Source of the DNA: Vanilla planifolia
Taxonomy: Eukaryota; Streptophyta; Magnoliopsida; Asparagales; Orchidaceae
Direction: 5' to 3'
Length of the DNA: 64,000 nucleotides
Assembly: GCA_023846275.1 (NCBI GenBank)
Contig: JAIUJO010000296.1
Coordinates: forward strand, 293,001 to 357,000
Notes under the pieces: model-generated
Database searches by the model: none
What the model was told of the DNA's origin: nothing
What the model saw: only the letters and a program-made list of their open reading frames with translations
Position numbers and translations under genes: made by a program
Shown here: piece by piece, positions 1-15,000 of the stretch
Layout of the letters: every line of letters starts with the position of its first letter
Position numbering within the stretch: position 1 is the stretch's first letter

Positions 1-3000
1 ATCTTACAAAGTAAATTTTCTTAATAATTCATCTTAAGTTTTCAAAAACATTTCATTGATTTTCATATACTACTATTTAACTCCCAACTCTTTATGCATG
101 ATGTTTAAATTCCTTAAATTTTCTTATATTATTTTACTTCAATTTATCTTTTTTGCACTTTTTTATATATTTACTTATTGTTTGAAGAATAATTTACTTC
201 ATTTGTGCTTACATAAGTAATTCAATATCATTCCAAATGTGGTTTAACAAAACTTAGAAAAGTTGTTGGATTTGTCTGCTAATATTTATTTCTATTTGTT
301 TGAATTCTTTATTTTCTTGTGTTTTGGCATACTTTACAAGTCATATTTGAGTTCCTTAATAATAGGATATGCATCTTTCTTATAGAATTTATTTTATATG
401 TTAAAGTATTTTACTTTTATAAGGTTATGTTATTATGTAACATTAAATCTTCTCTCGTGTGACCTTTATATTACTTTGACTTTGTTATTTTATATTATTT
501 TAATTTATTTTATTTAATAATTAACATATATTTATTTAATACATAAAATTTATTTATCATTATTTATGTTTATATTTTTTGTCAATTTATAATTATTTTG
601 AACAAGCTTTGATTTAAGGAAATACGATTCATTCATTTTATATTTTTTAAATACTTTGTTTTCAAGTGTTTTAGAAAAAACGTCAATTTTTAAAGTTGTT
701 TCTTTCACATTCTTATATTTTCTAGTGCATCAAAATGTCCTTTTGATTGAACCTTACATCACTTTTATTTTGGTATATTTTGTTGCTTAAATTAATCATT
801 TTCCCACTTTATTATATATTTACCTACTATTAAACTAATAGTTTACTATTATTTACCTCTTTTTAAAAGTATAATTTGTAGTAATTCAAAACAACATTTA
901 ATTCAAAAAAGCTAATGTTAGTAGACTTATCTTTCAGAGCTCTATGTGTTAAAATATTAATTATTATATTTTAATTATTTTATTTTATAAAGCTTTGACT
1001 AACATTACAAGATATTTTTATTCATAATAAATTTAAGAATTGAGGATATTACAATCAATTTACATAATATCATAGAATATAACTTTTGTTTACAATTTAT
1101 CTTTTTTTTTCAATTGTTACTTTTTCTTTGGTTATAATACTATGTAATTTTAAATCTTCAATCATGTGAACTTTATGTCACATAAATTTAGTTATATAGA
1201 TTGGTACAATTTACCATATTTCAATTGAAAACAATTTTTTTATTGTCAAATTAATAATTGATTTTTATTTGTGCCTACTTAATTTTGTAGTTTGTAGTAA
1301 ATCCAAATGTGATCTAATCAAGATGAAAACATGTCATCGGAATAAGCTCAATGAAATATTTCTAATTAAATATTAATTTTTATATTTTCAAATACTTTAT
1401 TCTAATAAGTTTTGATGATCGTGGATGTTGCAATTGATCCCCTTAATTTCTTTTAATGTATGTTTCAAATAAATTTTTTTTTAATTTTTCTAAATTTATA
1501 TTTTTTATTTTGTTTTTTTAAAACAAAACTCTAATTTACCACATTGTGTGACCTTTATATCACTTTTATTTTGTTACATATTATTATCTCAATTTATTTC
1601 CTTCTTCTTTTATTATAAATTAAATAAATATAAAATAGTATTTCGTTATTATATATATATATATTTTTTTAATTCTTACAATTTAAAATAATGTTTGATT
1701 GAGGTAAAAGAAATATAGTTCATTAGAGAGTCCTTGGTGAGTTCCTTGAAATTAAATGCTTACTTTAAATTTTTAAAAATCTATTTTTTTGGAGATTTGT
1801 CTCACTTTAAAAGATATTTTCATTCATACCTGATTAGCAATCGAGGAAGTTACACTTGCTCTCCTTAACAAGTTAGAGTGCTACTTTCTAGTATTATTTA
1901 TTATATTTTCTAAACGTTTTTTGTTTTAATTTATTTATATTATGACAAAGCACAAATTCTCTTATAGTGTGCTCTTTAGATTGCTTAGATTTCATATTAT
2001 TACATTGCTTGAAATAATCATTTTTCAACTTCATTATATATTTGATAAATATAAAAATAATAATTTTTTATTTTTTACATTATTTAGTTTAATAATTCAT
2101 AGTAATTTCAAACAAGGTCTATTTGAGATATTTTAAATCACACTTGATTTGATGGTAATGATGTTATGCATGAAATTGCTAATATCTTGGGATGCAACTT
2201 TCTAATACAAATTATCATATTTATTAAAATTCTTTTCTTTTATTTAGTTAAATTGCTATGTAACTCTAATTCTCCTCTTATGTGACCTTTATATGTCTTT
2301 TATTTAGTTATATCACATTATTTCAATTTAACTTTTTTCTAATCTAAAAAAAATTTACTTAAAATTAAAAATAATATTGATTTTTTTATTACAATATATA
2401 TTGATAATTTATCATAATTAATAACTTAATTTGATTATGGCTAAACAAATGCATTTAGAATTGTGCTAACTACCTATATCCAATTAAATTTTGTTTTTTT
2501 AATATTTTTAAATGTCTATTTTTAATGATTTTGTTAGGCTTTATGAGGCATTTCAATTCATACATCTTTCATTGAAATAAACTACTAGCACCATCCTTTG
2601 TATCATGGAGGGTAACTTTCCAAATAATATACCTCATTCTCTTAATTTTTTTAATTTGACTTTGTTGTATTTAACTTTTTTATTTTTTGTTTAATAATTA
2701 TTACTTAAAATTATTATTATTATTTATACTTATTTACTTTGGTATGTTATTAAAATTCCACATGAGACCAATAAAGATGACACCATCAAAGTCATCATGG
2801 CGAGCTGTTTCTACTGAAATATTCATTTGTAAAAATTTAAATATTTCATTTTTAGTGTTTTTCCATTCTTGGTGAGTTATTTCAAGTCATACCTTAGTTT
2901 GATATCGACAATCATATACTTGACTTTCTTAGATCTTTAAATGCAATTATTCCTTCAACTTTATCTCATTTCTTCAAATATTTCACTTTTGTCTTTTTAT

Positions 3001-6000
3001 ATTTAACTTAATTGAAAATCTCCTTTTGTGTGACATTTGCATAACTGTAGTTTGTTTATATTACTTTGTTTTATTTTATCTCATTTCAAATTTAATATAT
3101 ATTTACTTAATATTAAAATAATGATTTTTTAATAATTATGTTTATTTTATTTTTTTATCACAATAATTAAAAACATGGTCTCACGGAAACAAAATAGTGG
3201 TTGTTGCTCTCATGTCGATGAGCTCTATCAAATTAAATATTCATTTTTATAATTTAAAATGTTTGCTTTAAAGTGTTTTCTCATATTCTATGAGGTATTT
3301 CAATTTGTTGATTTAGTAATTGGACATGTTACCCTTCATTTTCTTAATATCTTTGAGTGTACCTTTATCGCACAATTTATCTGACTATTTCGAATCTTTT
3401 GCTTTGATTTCGTTATAGTGCATCAAAACTCAAGATTCTATGTAATACAAGTTTTACATTACTACCATTATGTCATATCACATTGCTTTATTTTATCTTA
3501 ATTAATCATTAATATATATATCTAAATAAAAATAAAAAGATTTTCATTTATTATTTTTAATCTTTTCTGTAATTCATAGTTTTTTCAGTTTTTTCATTCA
3601 TTGTGCAATGGAAACAAAATAACTATTGTTTAGTTTACATCAATGAGCCTAAAAAAATTAAAAATTAATTTTAATATTTTAAAATTTCATAGTTTGTATT
3701 GTTTTGTTAGATTTTATGAGAATTATTGTTCTTAATATTTTTTATTCATTTGGCACATTTTATGAGACAATTTGATTCACGCTTGATTTAGCTTTTTTAG
3801 GATATTTCACTAAATATCCTTATTTTGTTTAGGTACAGCTTTACCATTTAATTTGTCTCACTTTTGAATATCTTTTGCTTTAATTTTCTAATATTTCCAC
3901 CAAAATGTATTTCTCATCTCATGTGTAGCTTAAATCCCACCATTTAGTTAATTAAATTTCTTCAAATTTTTTTTAGAATTAATATACATCTACTTAATTT
4001 AAAAAATATTAATTTATAATTTCTTATGATTATTAACTTTTGTAATTCGTTGTGTTTCTTAATGTTATGTCTTTCCTTGATAAGCTCTATCCAATTAAAT
4101 GTTCATTTTTATATTCTTATTTATTTTCTTTGGTATGGTTTTTTCACTTCTTATGAGACATTTGTTTTGTACATTATTTGATGATCATGCATATTATACT
4201 CAGTTTCCATATTATCATCGAATGCTACTCTCTTATATAATTTATCTCATTCTTTAAATGTTTTTTTTGTATTACTTATATTACAACGAAATACTGAAAC
4301 TCCTCTTGTGTGACATTTATATCGATTTAATTTTTCTGCATTACCTTTTTCTAATTTATCTTATTTTTTTTAAAGTATATGTTTAAATTTACTTTATATT
4401 TCTAGAGTTTTCTCATAAATTCAAATCAAAATCTAATGCACACAATACAAATGTTAATTGACTCTATTCAATGAATTCTATCCAAGCAAATATTTATTTT
4501 TATATTTTTAAATATTTAAATTTTTAATGTTTTGGCATGTTTGAGTTTTTTTTTTATAAGACTCTAATTCTCCTCCTGTGTGACATATATACATCACTTT
4601 AATTTAATTGCACTATATTGCTTCAAATACCTTATTTCAACAACATAATGTATCTTATTAATTCAAAAGTATGTTTTATTATTACTTATTTTTATTAATT
4701 TAGTAATTTGTTGTATTTCTAGACAAGGTTCAATTTTGTTGAAACATACATCAATGGTCTTTTTTGACATTCTTTATTCGTTCAAATATTCATTTTCATT
4801 TTTTTAATTATTTTGTTTCATATGTTTTGGCATATTTATTAAACATTTAGACTTGTCAATGATTTTTTAATCAAGGATGTTATACTTGATCTTCTTAATA
4901 TCTTAGAATTAAATTTTTTTCTTATAATTAATCTAGTTTTTTAATTTTTTTTATATAATTACATTACTTTGTAAATTTAAAGGTCATATAGTCTAACCTT
5001 TACATCAGATAAATTTAGTTATATTACTTCGATTTTTTTTAATTCATTTTAATTTATTACATATTTTCATAATATTAAAATAAATAATTTATTATTATTT
5101 TTACTAATTTATTTTTTTGGATTTATTTTAATTTAAAACAAGGTTTGATCGAGTTGAAAAAACATGATTAGACACAACTAGATTAGCTCATTATAATTAA
5201 ATAATTCTTTTATATATTTTTTAATTTTTTTTTATTTTTTTCAATTTGATAAGCACCCTAAAAAATTTTGATTCATATCTATTTTCACTATATTGGATGT
5301 TACTCTCAATATTTTTAATTTCTTGAATTTTAGTTTTAGCATGTCTGATTTTTCGTTTTTCCAAATTTTTTTTATTTTCGTATATCACTATGAGACTCTA
5401 ATTCTCATCTTGTGTGACTTTTTAAATTCTTTGATTTTATTCCATTATAAAACTTAGTTTTATCTAATTTATGTTTTATTAGAAGTTTAGTAATTAAAAA
5501 GATAATAATTTATTATTTTTTGTGCATATTTTCTTTGCTAATTATATTAATTTTAGTAATGTTTGATCAAGACAAAAAATGTCTTTGGACATATCCAAAG
5601 GAGTTCCTTTTAATGAAAACACTTTTATATTTTTAAATGTTTTATTTTGATGAGATTTTTCATACTTTATTTGATGTTTTGATTAATAACTAATTTTTTT
5701 TATCAAAGATAAACTATATCTCCTAAACATCTTTAAGTGTAGCTTTATTATCCAATTTGTTATATTTCATAAATGTTTTTAATTTAATTTTGTTATTGTA
5801 TTATAAAGCCCTAGTTCTCCTACCTTGTGCCTGTTGGATCATTCGATTTCATTGTATTATATAAATTGAGATAATCTCTTTTCAATTTTATATAGTTGGA
5901 TAATATAAAAATAATAATTCATCATTTTTTATGTTTATTTACTTTTGAAATTCATAGTAATTTCAAAAGAGATTCGTCTGACAGATTTTAATTTGTATCT

Positions 6001-9000
6001 AAATGGATGTGATGTTACGCTTGATCTCATAACTTGGACGGAACTTTCCCATGTACTTTATCTTATTTTTTCAAACTTTCTTTTTTATTTTTTTAAATTA
6101 TTATGTAAATATAACGTTTCTCCCATGTCACATTTATATGTCAATTATTTAGTTATATTAAATGACTACAATTTAGCTCATTTTTTAATTTATCATATAT
6201 TTATGTAATATTTAAATAATAATTTATTATAATTTATGATTATCTACTTTGATAAATCACATTAATTCAAAAATAGGTCTTATCAAGTTGAAACAAATGC
6301 AATAAGACTCATGTTAACTTGTTGTGTCTAATTAAATATTTAATTTTTGTATTCTTAAGTGTTAAATCTGACTCATCTTTGTAAGCTCTATCTAACTAAA
6401 TATTCATTTTTATATAATTAACTATTTATTTTTTAGAATTTTGTGATGCCTTATTATACATTTTGATTCATGCATGAGTTTAATGGCCAAGCACATTAAA
6501 CTTAACATCCTTAGCTTCTTTGAATGCAAGTTTCCAATACAATTTATCTTATTTCCATAAATGTTTTCTTTTATTTTGATGTATTACTACATAGCTCTAA
6601 ATTTTCTCTAAAGTGACATTTGTATTGCTTTGATTTGAATATTTTACGTTGCTTTTATTTATCTTATTTTACCTTTAATATATGTCAACTGAATATTCAA
6701 ATAATAATTTATTATTATTTATATTTATTTAATTTTATTATTCATAATAATTCCTAACATATTTTAATGGAGACAAAATAATCATCATTACATTTATCTT
6801 AGTAAGCCTTATCCAACAAATATTCCTTTTTATAATTTTAAATATTTACGTTTAAAGGATTTTGGCATATTTCATGACTCATTCCAATTCATAATTTAGC
6901 AATCGAGGATGTTACCTTTCATCTCCTTAATTTCTTTGAGTGCAGTAATGCTACACAATTTACTTAATTTCTACTTATTTTCTTTGATTTGGTTATATCA
7001 CAAAAAAACCCAACTTCTTTTGTAATTCATTTGGTTATATTACATTTCTTCAACTTATCTTTATTCAACACACATATATATCTAGTTAATATTAAGTTAT
7101 TAATATATTATTACATATTTGTTTATTTTGTACTTCATAGTATTTCCAAATGAGACCAAATGGAGATGAATAAACATTGTTGGCCTGTTGTCGATGAGCT
7201 CTACAAAATTAAATATTTATTCTTGTTTTGTTAATTATTTTATTTTTTTATCATTTTGGCAAATTTTATAAGAGTTTTTAGTTGTAAAAAATTTTATGAT
7301 CAATGATAATACATTCCATTTGCTTCATATCTTAAAATGTAACTTTCTTCTGAAAGTATTCTTATTTGTTTTAATTTTTGGCTTTAACTTGGTTAAATTA
7401 CTACACAATTTTAGTGCTATGTGTAATTCACATTGTTTTAATTTTATTATGCTTGATTGTTTCAATTTATCTTATTTTAGATTGAATCTATTTTTACATA
7501 ATCTGAAAAAAATAATTTATCATTATTTATGTTTAATTTCTTTTCTAATTCATAGTAATTCCAAATGAACTGTGATGGAGACAAATGGCATTAGACTAAT
7601 CTTAAGGAGTTTTTTTGAATAAATATTTATTTCTATATTTCTAAATATTTTTTCTTTGTAGTGTTTTCCATTATTTATTAAAAATTTTGTTTCATTCTTG
7701 AATTGAAGATTGGGAATTTTATCTAGATGTCTTCATAATGTTTGAGTGCAACTTTACTACACAATTTACCTAATTTTACAAATCTTTCACATTGATATTA
7801 TTATATTACTACTAAATCATAATTCTCATTGCATGTGACATTTACATCATTTTCATTTAGTTATATTACATTACTTTAATAATAATTGATAAGTATTTAT
7901 GTTTATTTACATTTGTAATTTCTAGTATTCACAAACGAGGCTTAATGGGCATAAAAAAAATGTTGTTGGACAAGTCTCGATGAGCTCTATCAAATATTAT
8001 AGTAATTTTGAAAAATTTAATTGTGTTATTTCGTACACTTTTTTTGATTTTTATGAGAAATGTATTTTCTACCACATCTCTTGATTGTGGATGTTACACT
8101 TAATCTTCTTAATTTTTGGAATACTACTTTCTTACAAAATTTACCACATTTTTTTAAATTTTTTCACTTGTGCGATCTTTATAGGCTCTTCATCTAGTTA
8201 TAATTTATTTCTTCAATTAATGTAATTTTCGTCTTTAAGTTGTATTTACTAAATATTTAAAAATTAGTTTATTATTTTAAAATATTTACTTTTCTAATTT
8301 TTTGGCATGTTTTTATTTCCTCTTAAACTCTAATTCACCTCTTATGTGACTTATACATCATTTTCATTTAAGTATATTATATTATTTCAATTATCTTTCT
8401 ATAGATTTAATATATAATTATGTAATATAAAAAATTAATTTTTTTATGTTTATTTAAGTTAATAATCCATAATGTTTATTAACAATGCTTCATGGAGACA
8501 AAGCATACAACATTGATCTCACCTTAACGAGCTTTATTCATTAATATTAGCGTTTATATTTTCAATGTTTTCTTTACCATTGTTTTGGCACATTTACTTG
8601 CCATTTTAAATTCAATAATGATTTTATAATTAAGGATATTCCATTTCATTTCATTTTCATCTTGGAATTCAATTTTCCCTTAAAATTTACCTCATTTCAT
8701 CATATTTTCCTTGTTATTCTAAATTTTTTTGTGTGACACATCCATCACTTTAATTTCATTATGTTGCATTACTTTAATTTAACTTATTTCAATTTTAAAA
8801 CATAATTATTTAAAATTAAAATTATAATTCATTACTCCTCATTTTTAATTACAATGGTAATTAATAATAACTCTAAGTAAGTCTAGTGGAAACGAGATAA
8901 ATACAGTATTAATAGTCATAGTGAGTTATATACAATTAAATATTAATTTTGTATTTGTAAATATTTTGTTTTATAGCAGTTTATCTTGCTTTATAAGATA

Positions 9001-12000
9001 TTTCAATTTGTCTTGATTTGATAATCGAGGATGTTAGACCTGATATCCTTAGTATCTTGCTCTAAATTTTTTCTCATGTTATATTTATAACACCTTCATT
9101 TGGTAATATAATATTGCTTCAATTTATCTCATTTCAGATCTAATAAATATTTACTTAATATTTTAAAAAATAAATTATTATTATTTCTTCTTATTATCTT
9201 TAGTAATTCATAATAATTCCCATACTAGTTAGTTGGACACAAAAAGAAAATTATTAGATAGCTCCTAAGAGGCTCTATTATCTTAATCACACATTTTTTA
9301 ATTTTTTTAATATTGTATTTTATTGGAAATTATCACACATTAGGGGACATTTTGATTTGTACCAAATTTGAGTAATGTTGATGTTACTCACGATCTTCTT
9401 AGTAAATTGGAATGTAGTTTTGTTTTACAATTTATTTCATTTCTTAAAAAATTTTATTTTATTATTTTCATATTATAATGGAAATCCTTATTCTCCTCTC
9501 GTGTGACAAATATATCACTTTGATTTTTCATATTATATTACATCAATTGTTGTATTTTTCAGTTTTAATATATATCTACTTAATGGAAAAATAATAATTT
9601 ATTATAATTTATGTTTATTTATTTTATTAATTAGTAATATTCCTAAAAATGTTTTGTTGGAGAAGAAACATACATCATAGGAGACACCTCCACATGTTTT
9701 TTCCATTTAAAAATATATTTTAATATATTTAATTATTTTATTTAGTAGAGTTTAAGCTATCTTATGTAACATTTCAATTCATACTTGATTTTTTTTATTA
9801 ATGATGTTACACTCAATCTCCTTAATGTGGGGAATGCTATTTTGTCATACAACTTTTTTCATTCTTCAAACATTTTTCTTTTACTTTTTTATTACTATAT
9901 GACTCTCAATCTTCTCTGATTTAACTATAATAATGCTTAAATTTTTTTTTATAATATAGCTTCAATCTAACCAATTTTACTTTTAACATGTACACATTCA
10001 AATTAAAATAATAATTTATTATTATTATTTATGATTAATTACTTTGATAGTTTAATGTAATTCCAAATGAGATCCAATGGAGATAATATAAATATTGTTG
10101 GAATTATCTCAAAAAGTTCCATTAAATTATTCATTTTTATATGATTTAATAATTTTATTATTTTGGGGTTCAATAAGTATCATGAGACATTTCATTTCAT
10201 AGTTTAATTGATGATCAAAGATATTATCCTTAATATCCATACTATCTTTGAATGTATCTTTTTAATAAAAATTATCTTTTTTTAAATGTTTAGTATTAGT
10301 TTGGTTATATTGCAAGAAAACTATAATTCTCATCTTTTTTGATCTTAACATTGCATTGTTTAGGTTGTATTACATTTCTTCAATTTTTCTCATCATGGCT
10401 TTAAGATTTATTTATTTCATACTTCAACAATAGTTTATTATTATTTATCCTTAATGAACAAACCTGATTAAACTTTTTAGACAAGCTCTATCCAATTAAA
10501 TAATCATTTTTATGTTCTAAGAAATTTAATTTTTGAGTATCGTGGCATGCTTTGGGAGATATTTTGGTTAGTACGAGATTTTACAATTAAGGATATTAAC
10601 TCAATCTCCTTAGTATCGTGGACGATAGTTTTGCAATACAAATTACCTTAGTTCTTCAAATATTTTTCTTTGATTTCACTATATAACCATGAAACTCTAA
10701 ATCTCCTTTTTGTTAGTTATACAATACTTTATTTTTATTATATTACATTACTTTGAATATGTTTCAACTTCATGATATTTCAACTTAATATTAAAAAAAT
10801 ATTTATGGTCTTTTATGTTTATTTATTTTAATAATGCATATTACTTTTAGACATAGTTATATGGTATGAAACATATGCCATTTGTCTCACCTTGGCAAGC
10901 CTTACCGAATTAAAAATAATTTTTATATCTTTATATAATTCATTTAAAAGAAAAACATATTTCTTGTGTATTTATCTCATTTCTATAAATTTTTTGCTTT
11001 AACTTTTTGCATCAGTTAAATATCATTATATTGCATTGCTTTAATTTATATCTTTTTAATATAAATATATATTAACTTAATATTGAAATAATTATTTATT
11101 ATTATTTATGTTTAATTACTTTATTAATTCACAGTAAGTCCAAACATGATTCAATGTGGACAAAAAACATCTTAGACTTATCTTGACGTGCTCTATCTAA
11201 TTAAATATTTATTTTTATATTTTTTTTTAATATTTTTTGTATAGATGTCACATACTTTATCAAACATTATCATTCATATATGGATTGATAGTTTATAGTG
11301 TTACACTTGATCTCTTTAATATCTACAACTACAACTTCTCCCTTCAATTTATTAGTATTTATATTTATTTATTTTAATAACTCATAGTGTTCCAAAACAA
11401 GGTTCAATGGAGTCAAAAAATACATTATTGGTGTCATCTCAACAAACTCTATCAAAATAAATATTCATTTTTATTTTTTAAAACATTTTTTATGGGTTTG
11501 TCTACTTTATGAGATATTTTGATTCAACCTCATGAACCTTGATCTCTTTAGTACTTTTAAATATAATATTTTAAAAAATGTGTACCATTTATTTGAATTT
11601 TTTTTATTTTGATTTGGTCATATAATTATATAGCTCTAAATCTCATCTCATGTAACCATTGGATAATAATAATTTTTTTATATTAAATTACCTTGATTTC
11701 TCTTATTTTAAATTTAATATATATTTTTTTTATGTTAAAAAAATAAATTATTATTTATGCTTATTTAAATTTATAACTCGTAGTAATTCTGAATGATTTA
11801 TGATGAAGATCAAAGGAACGTTATTTGATTCACCTTGTTGAGTTCTTTGTTATTAAATATTCCTTTTGTAAAATAATAAAATTTCTTAGGTTTTGGCATA
11901 TTTTTCATTGTATTTTAATTCATACCTAATTTAATGATTAACAATATTACATTTAACCTTTAGCACCTTGGAATGCCACTTTCCAACACAATTTGTATCA

Positions 12001-15000
12001 TTATTTTGAATTTCTTGCTTTGATTAGATTATTTTATTATGAAACTCTAATTCTAATTTATTTAACCATTGCATTTCTTTTCTTTTGTCAAATCATTATT
12101 TCAATTTATCTCATTTCAACTTAATATACACTTAATTAATATTAAAAAACTTTATAATTGTTTGTTCTATTTCTTTTTGATAACTACAATAATTCCAAAT
12201 CAATTTTTATCAAGATGAAATAAACATCGTTAGACATACTTTGATCAGCTCTATCTTATTAAATATTCAATTTTAAATATTTTGATGTTCTATTATCAAG
12301 CATCTTGGCACATTTTATTAAGAAATTTGATTTATGCCTAATTTAATTATCAAGTATGTTTCACTTAATCTCCTTAGTATATCATAATATAATTTTCCCA
12401 TTAATTTATCCCATTCTTTCAAAATCTTCCATTTGTTTTAGTTATATTAATATTTAACACTTATTATCTACTTTTGTGACCATTGAATTTCTTTGTTTTT
12501 GTTATATTATATTCCTTCAATTTGTCTGATTTTTTCAATTATATATATTTTCATGATGTTAAATTATTAATTTATTATTATTTATGCTTAGCCAAAAAAA
12601 TGTTCATTATTTTTATGTTTATCTACTTCTGGAATTCATTTTAACTATAAAACAATGTCCACTTAAGATGAAACATGCATCATTGAGGTTGTCTCAACAA
12701 GCTCTATCCAATTAAAAAAAACTTTTATAAGACTTTTTATTTTGTACATGATATGGGCATCATTTATGTCACGAACAATCTTCTTAGTATCTTGGGATAT
12801 AACTACAATATCTAATTCATAACATTTATCGAAAATTTTCACTTTGATTTAGTTATATCACTATGCAAGACTGAATATCTCATTATTTTACATTCACATC
12901 AATTTCATTTGGTATATTACATTAATTCAAATTATCTAATTTTAAATTTATTACATACCTTTCAAATATTAAAAACTAATTGATTACTATTTATGGTTAT
13001 TTAAATTTTTTATTCATTATAATAGAAAATAAGGTTCAAATTGGACTAAAAAAATATCGTTAAACACTTATTTACGAGCTTTATGCAGTTTAATATTTAT
13101 TTTTTTATTCTTAAAAATTTAATTTTTCAAGATTATGACATATTTTAATTTATAACTAATTTGATACTCAAGAATTTTAAACTCAATGTCTTCTATATCT
13201 TTGAATAGAACTTTCTAATACAATTTATCTCATGTATTAAACTTTTACACTTTGAATTTCTTAAATTATATTACTTTTATTTGTCTCATTCCATTTTAAA
13301 CATATATTTACTTTCTAATAATATGTTAATCTATTATTATTTATATTTAATTACTTTGATAATTTATAGTAATTCTAAATGATGCGTAATCAAAAGAAGT
13401 AAGATGTTATTGTACTAGTCTTGATAAACCTTATCCAAATAAATAATTATTTTGATATTTTAAAATATTATGTTTTCTAAGGTTTTGGCATTCATTATAA
13501 GACATTATCATTCACAACACATTTCATGGACGAGAAAGATACGCTGAACCTTCTCAGTATCTTGGACTATAACTCTTTTAGTAAAATTGACCTTATTTCT
13601 TCAAGATTTTTACTTTCATTTTATTATATTATTATTTTACTCTAACTCTCCTTTTCTGTTCCGTTTTCGTAGGATTGATTTTATTATATTATATTGCTTC
13701 AAATTAACTTATATAAGCTTTAATATTAAAATAAAAATTTATTTTTATTTATACTTTTTTAAGTTTTTAATTTGTAATAATTTTGAATGAGGTTTGATCA
13801 AGATGCAACAAAATTCATTTGACTCATCTCAATGAGCTCCATTAAACTAAATATTTGTTTCCAAATTTTTGAATATTTTATTTTCTTCGATTTTAGAATA
13901 TTTTGTTAAACAATTTGATTCATTCCTGATTTAATAATCAATGATAAAATACCTTAACTATGTATTTACTTGAAATGTAGCTTTGTCATACTATTATCTG
14001 ATTTATTTAAGTTGTTTACTTTGATTTGATAATATCACTATAAAACTCAAAATTTTCTCCTATATGATATTTACTTTGCTTTCATTCGTTAAATTATGTT
14101 GCTTCAATTTATCTTATTTTAGTTTTAATACATAATGACTTAATATTTAAATTCTAATTTATTATTATTTGTAATTAATTAATTTTGTAATTATTGCTAA
14201 TTACAATCTAAGTCTCAATGAGATGAAACAAATGTTTTCACACTTACCTCTATGAGATTTTTCTAATTAGTATTCATTTCAATGTTTTTAAAGGTTTTTT
14301 TTTGGGATTTGCGTGGCTTACGTTTCATTCATTTTAGAAACCTATAGTAAAATTTTCATGTGTAATTTATCACATTTTTCAAAAATTTCTCTCCATTTTT
14401 GTTATATTACTATGTCAATCTAAAAATTTCTTTTTGATTTATTAAATTGTATTGCTTCAATTTATATCATTTTAGCTTTAATATCTATTTACTTAAGATT
14501 AAAATAAAAATTTATATTTATTTATTCATGCTCATTTTTTAATTGCTAATTATTCTAAACCTTACTTTATTAAGACAAACAAATGTTAGAAAATTCTTAG
14601 TTAGCTCTATCAAATTAAATGTCCATCATTGATTATTAAATATTTTATTTTTATTAGTTTTGTCATGCTTTGCTAGAGCTTTCTATTCATTCATGATTTC
14701 ACGTTTGAGGTTGTTACACTAAGTCTTCTTGTTATCTTAGAATCCAACTTTTTATTACAATTTTTCTTATTTTGTCCTATTGTTTTACCATAAAATTACT
14801 TATGTTATATTGCTTCAATTTATATCATTTTGGCTTTAATATATATTATGTTATATTAATATTATTTATTTATTATCGTTTATGTTTATTTATTTTTCTA
14901 ATTCACTATAATTCAAAATGTGGTTTGGTCGAGATAATAAAAAATGTTGTTCAACTTGTGTTAACTAGCTTTGATTTGGTTACATTGAATTGCTTCACTA

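Noticed and set aside
1651-1664. (AT)7 run as a separate microsatellite feature
   Set aside because: It is short and of the kind expected often at this composition; only the (AT)21 and (ATT)8 runs stand out.
1942-2136. Short open frames throughout the satellite (for example 1942-2136, 5945-6208, 25379-25642, 50360-50662)
   Set aside because: They are 60-100 codons, rich in Phe, Leu, Ile, Tyr and Asn as expected of AT-only DNA, change frame and length from unit to unit, and match no family I know.
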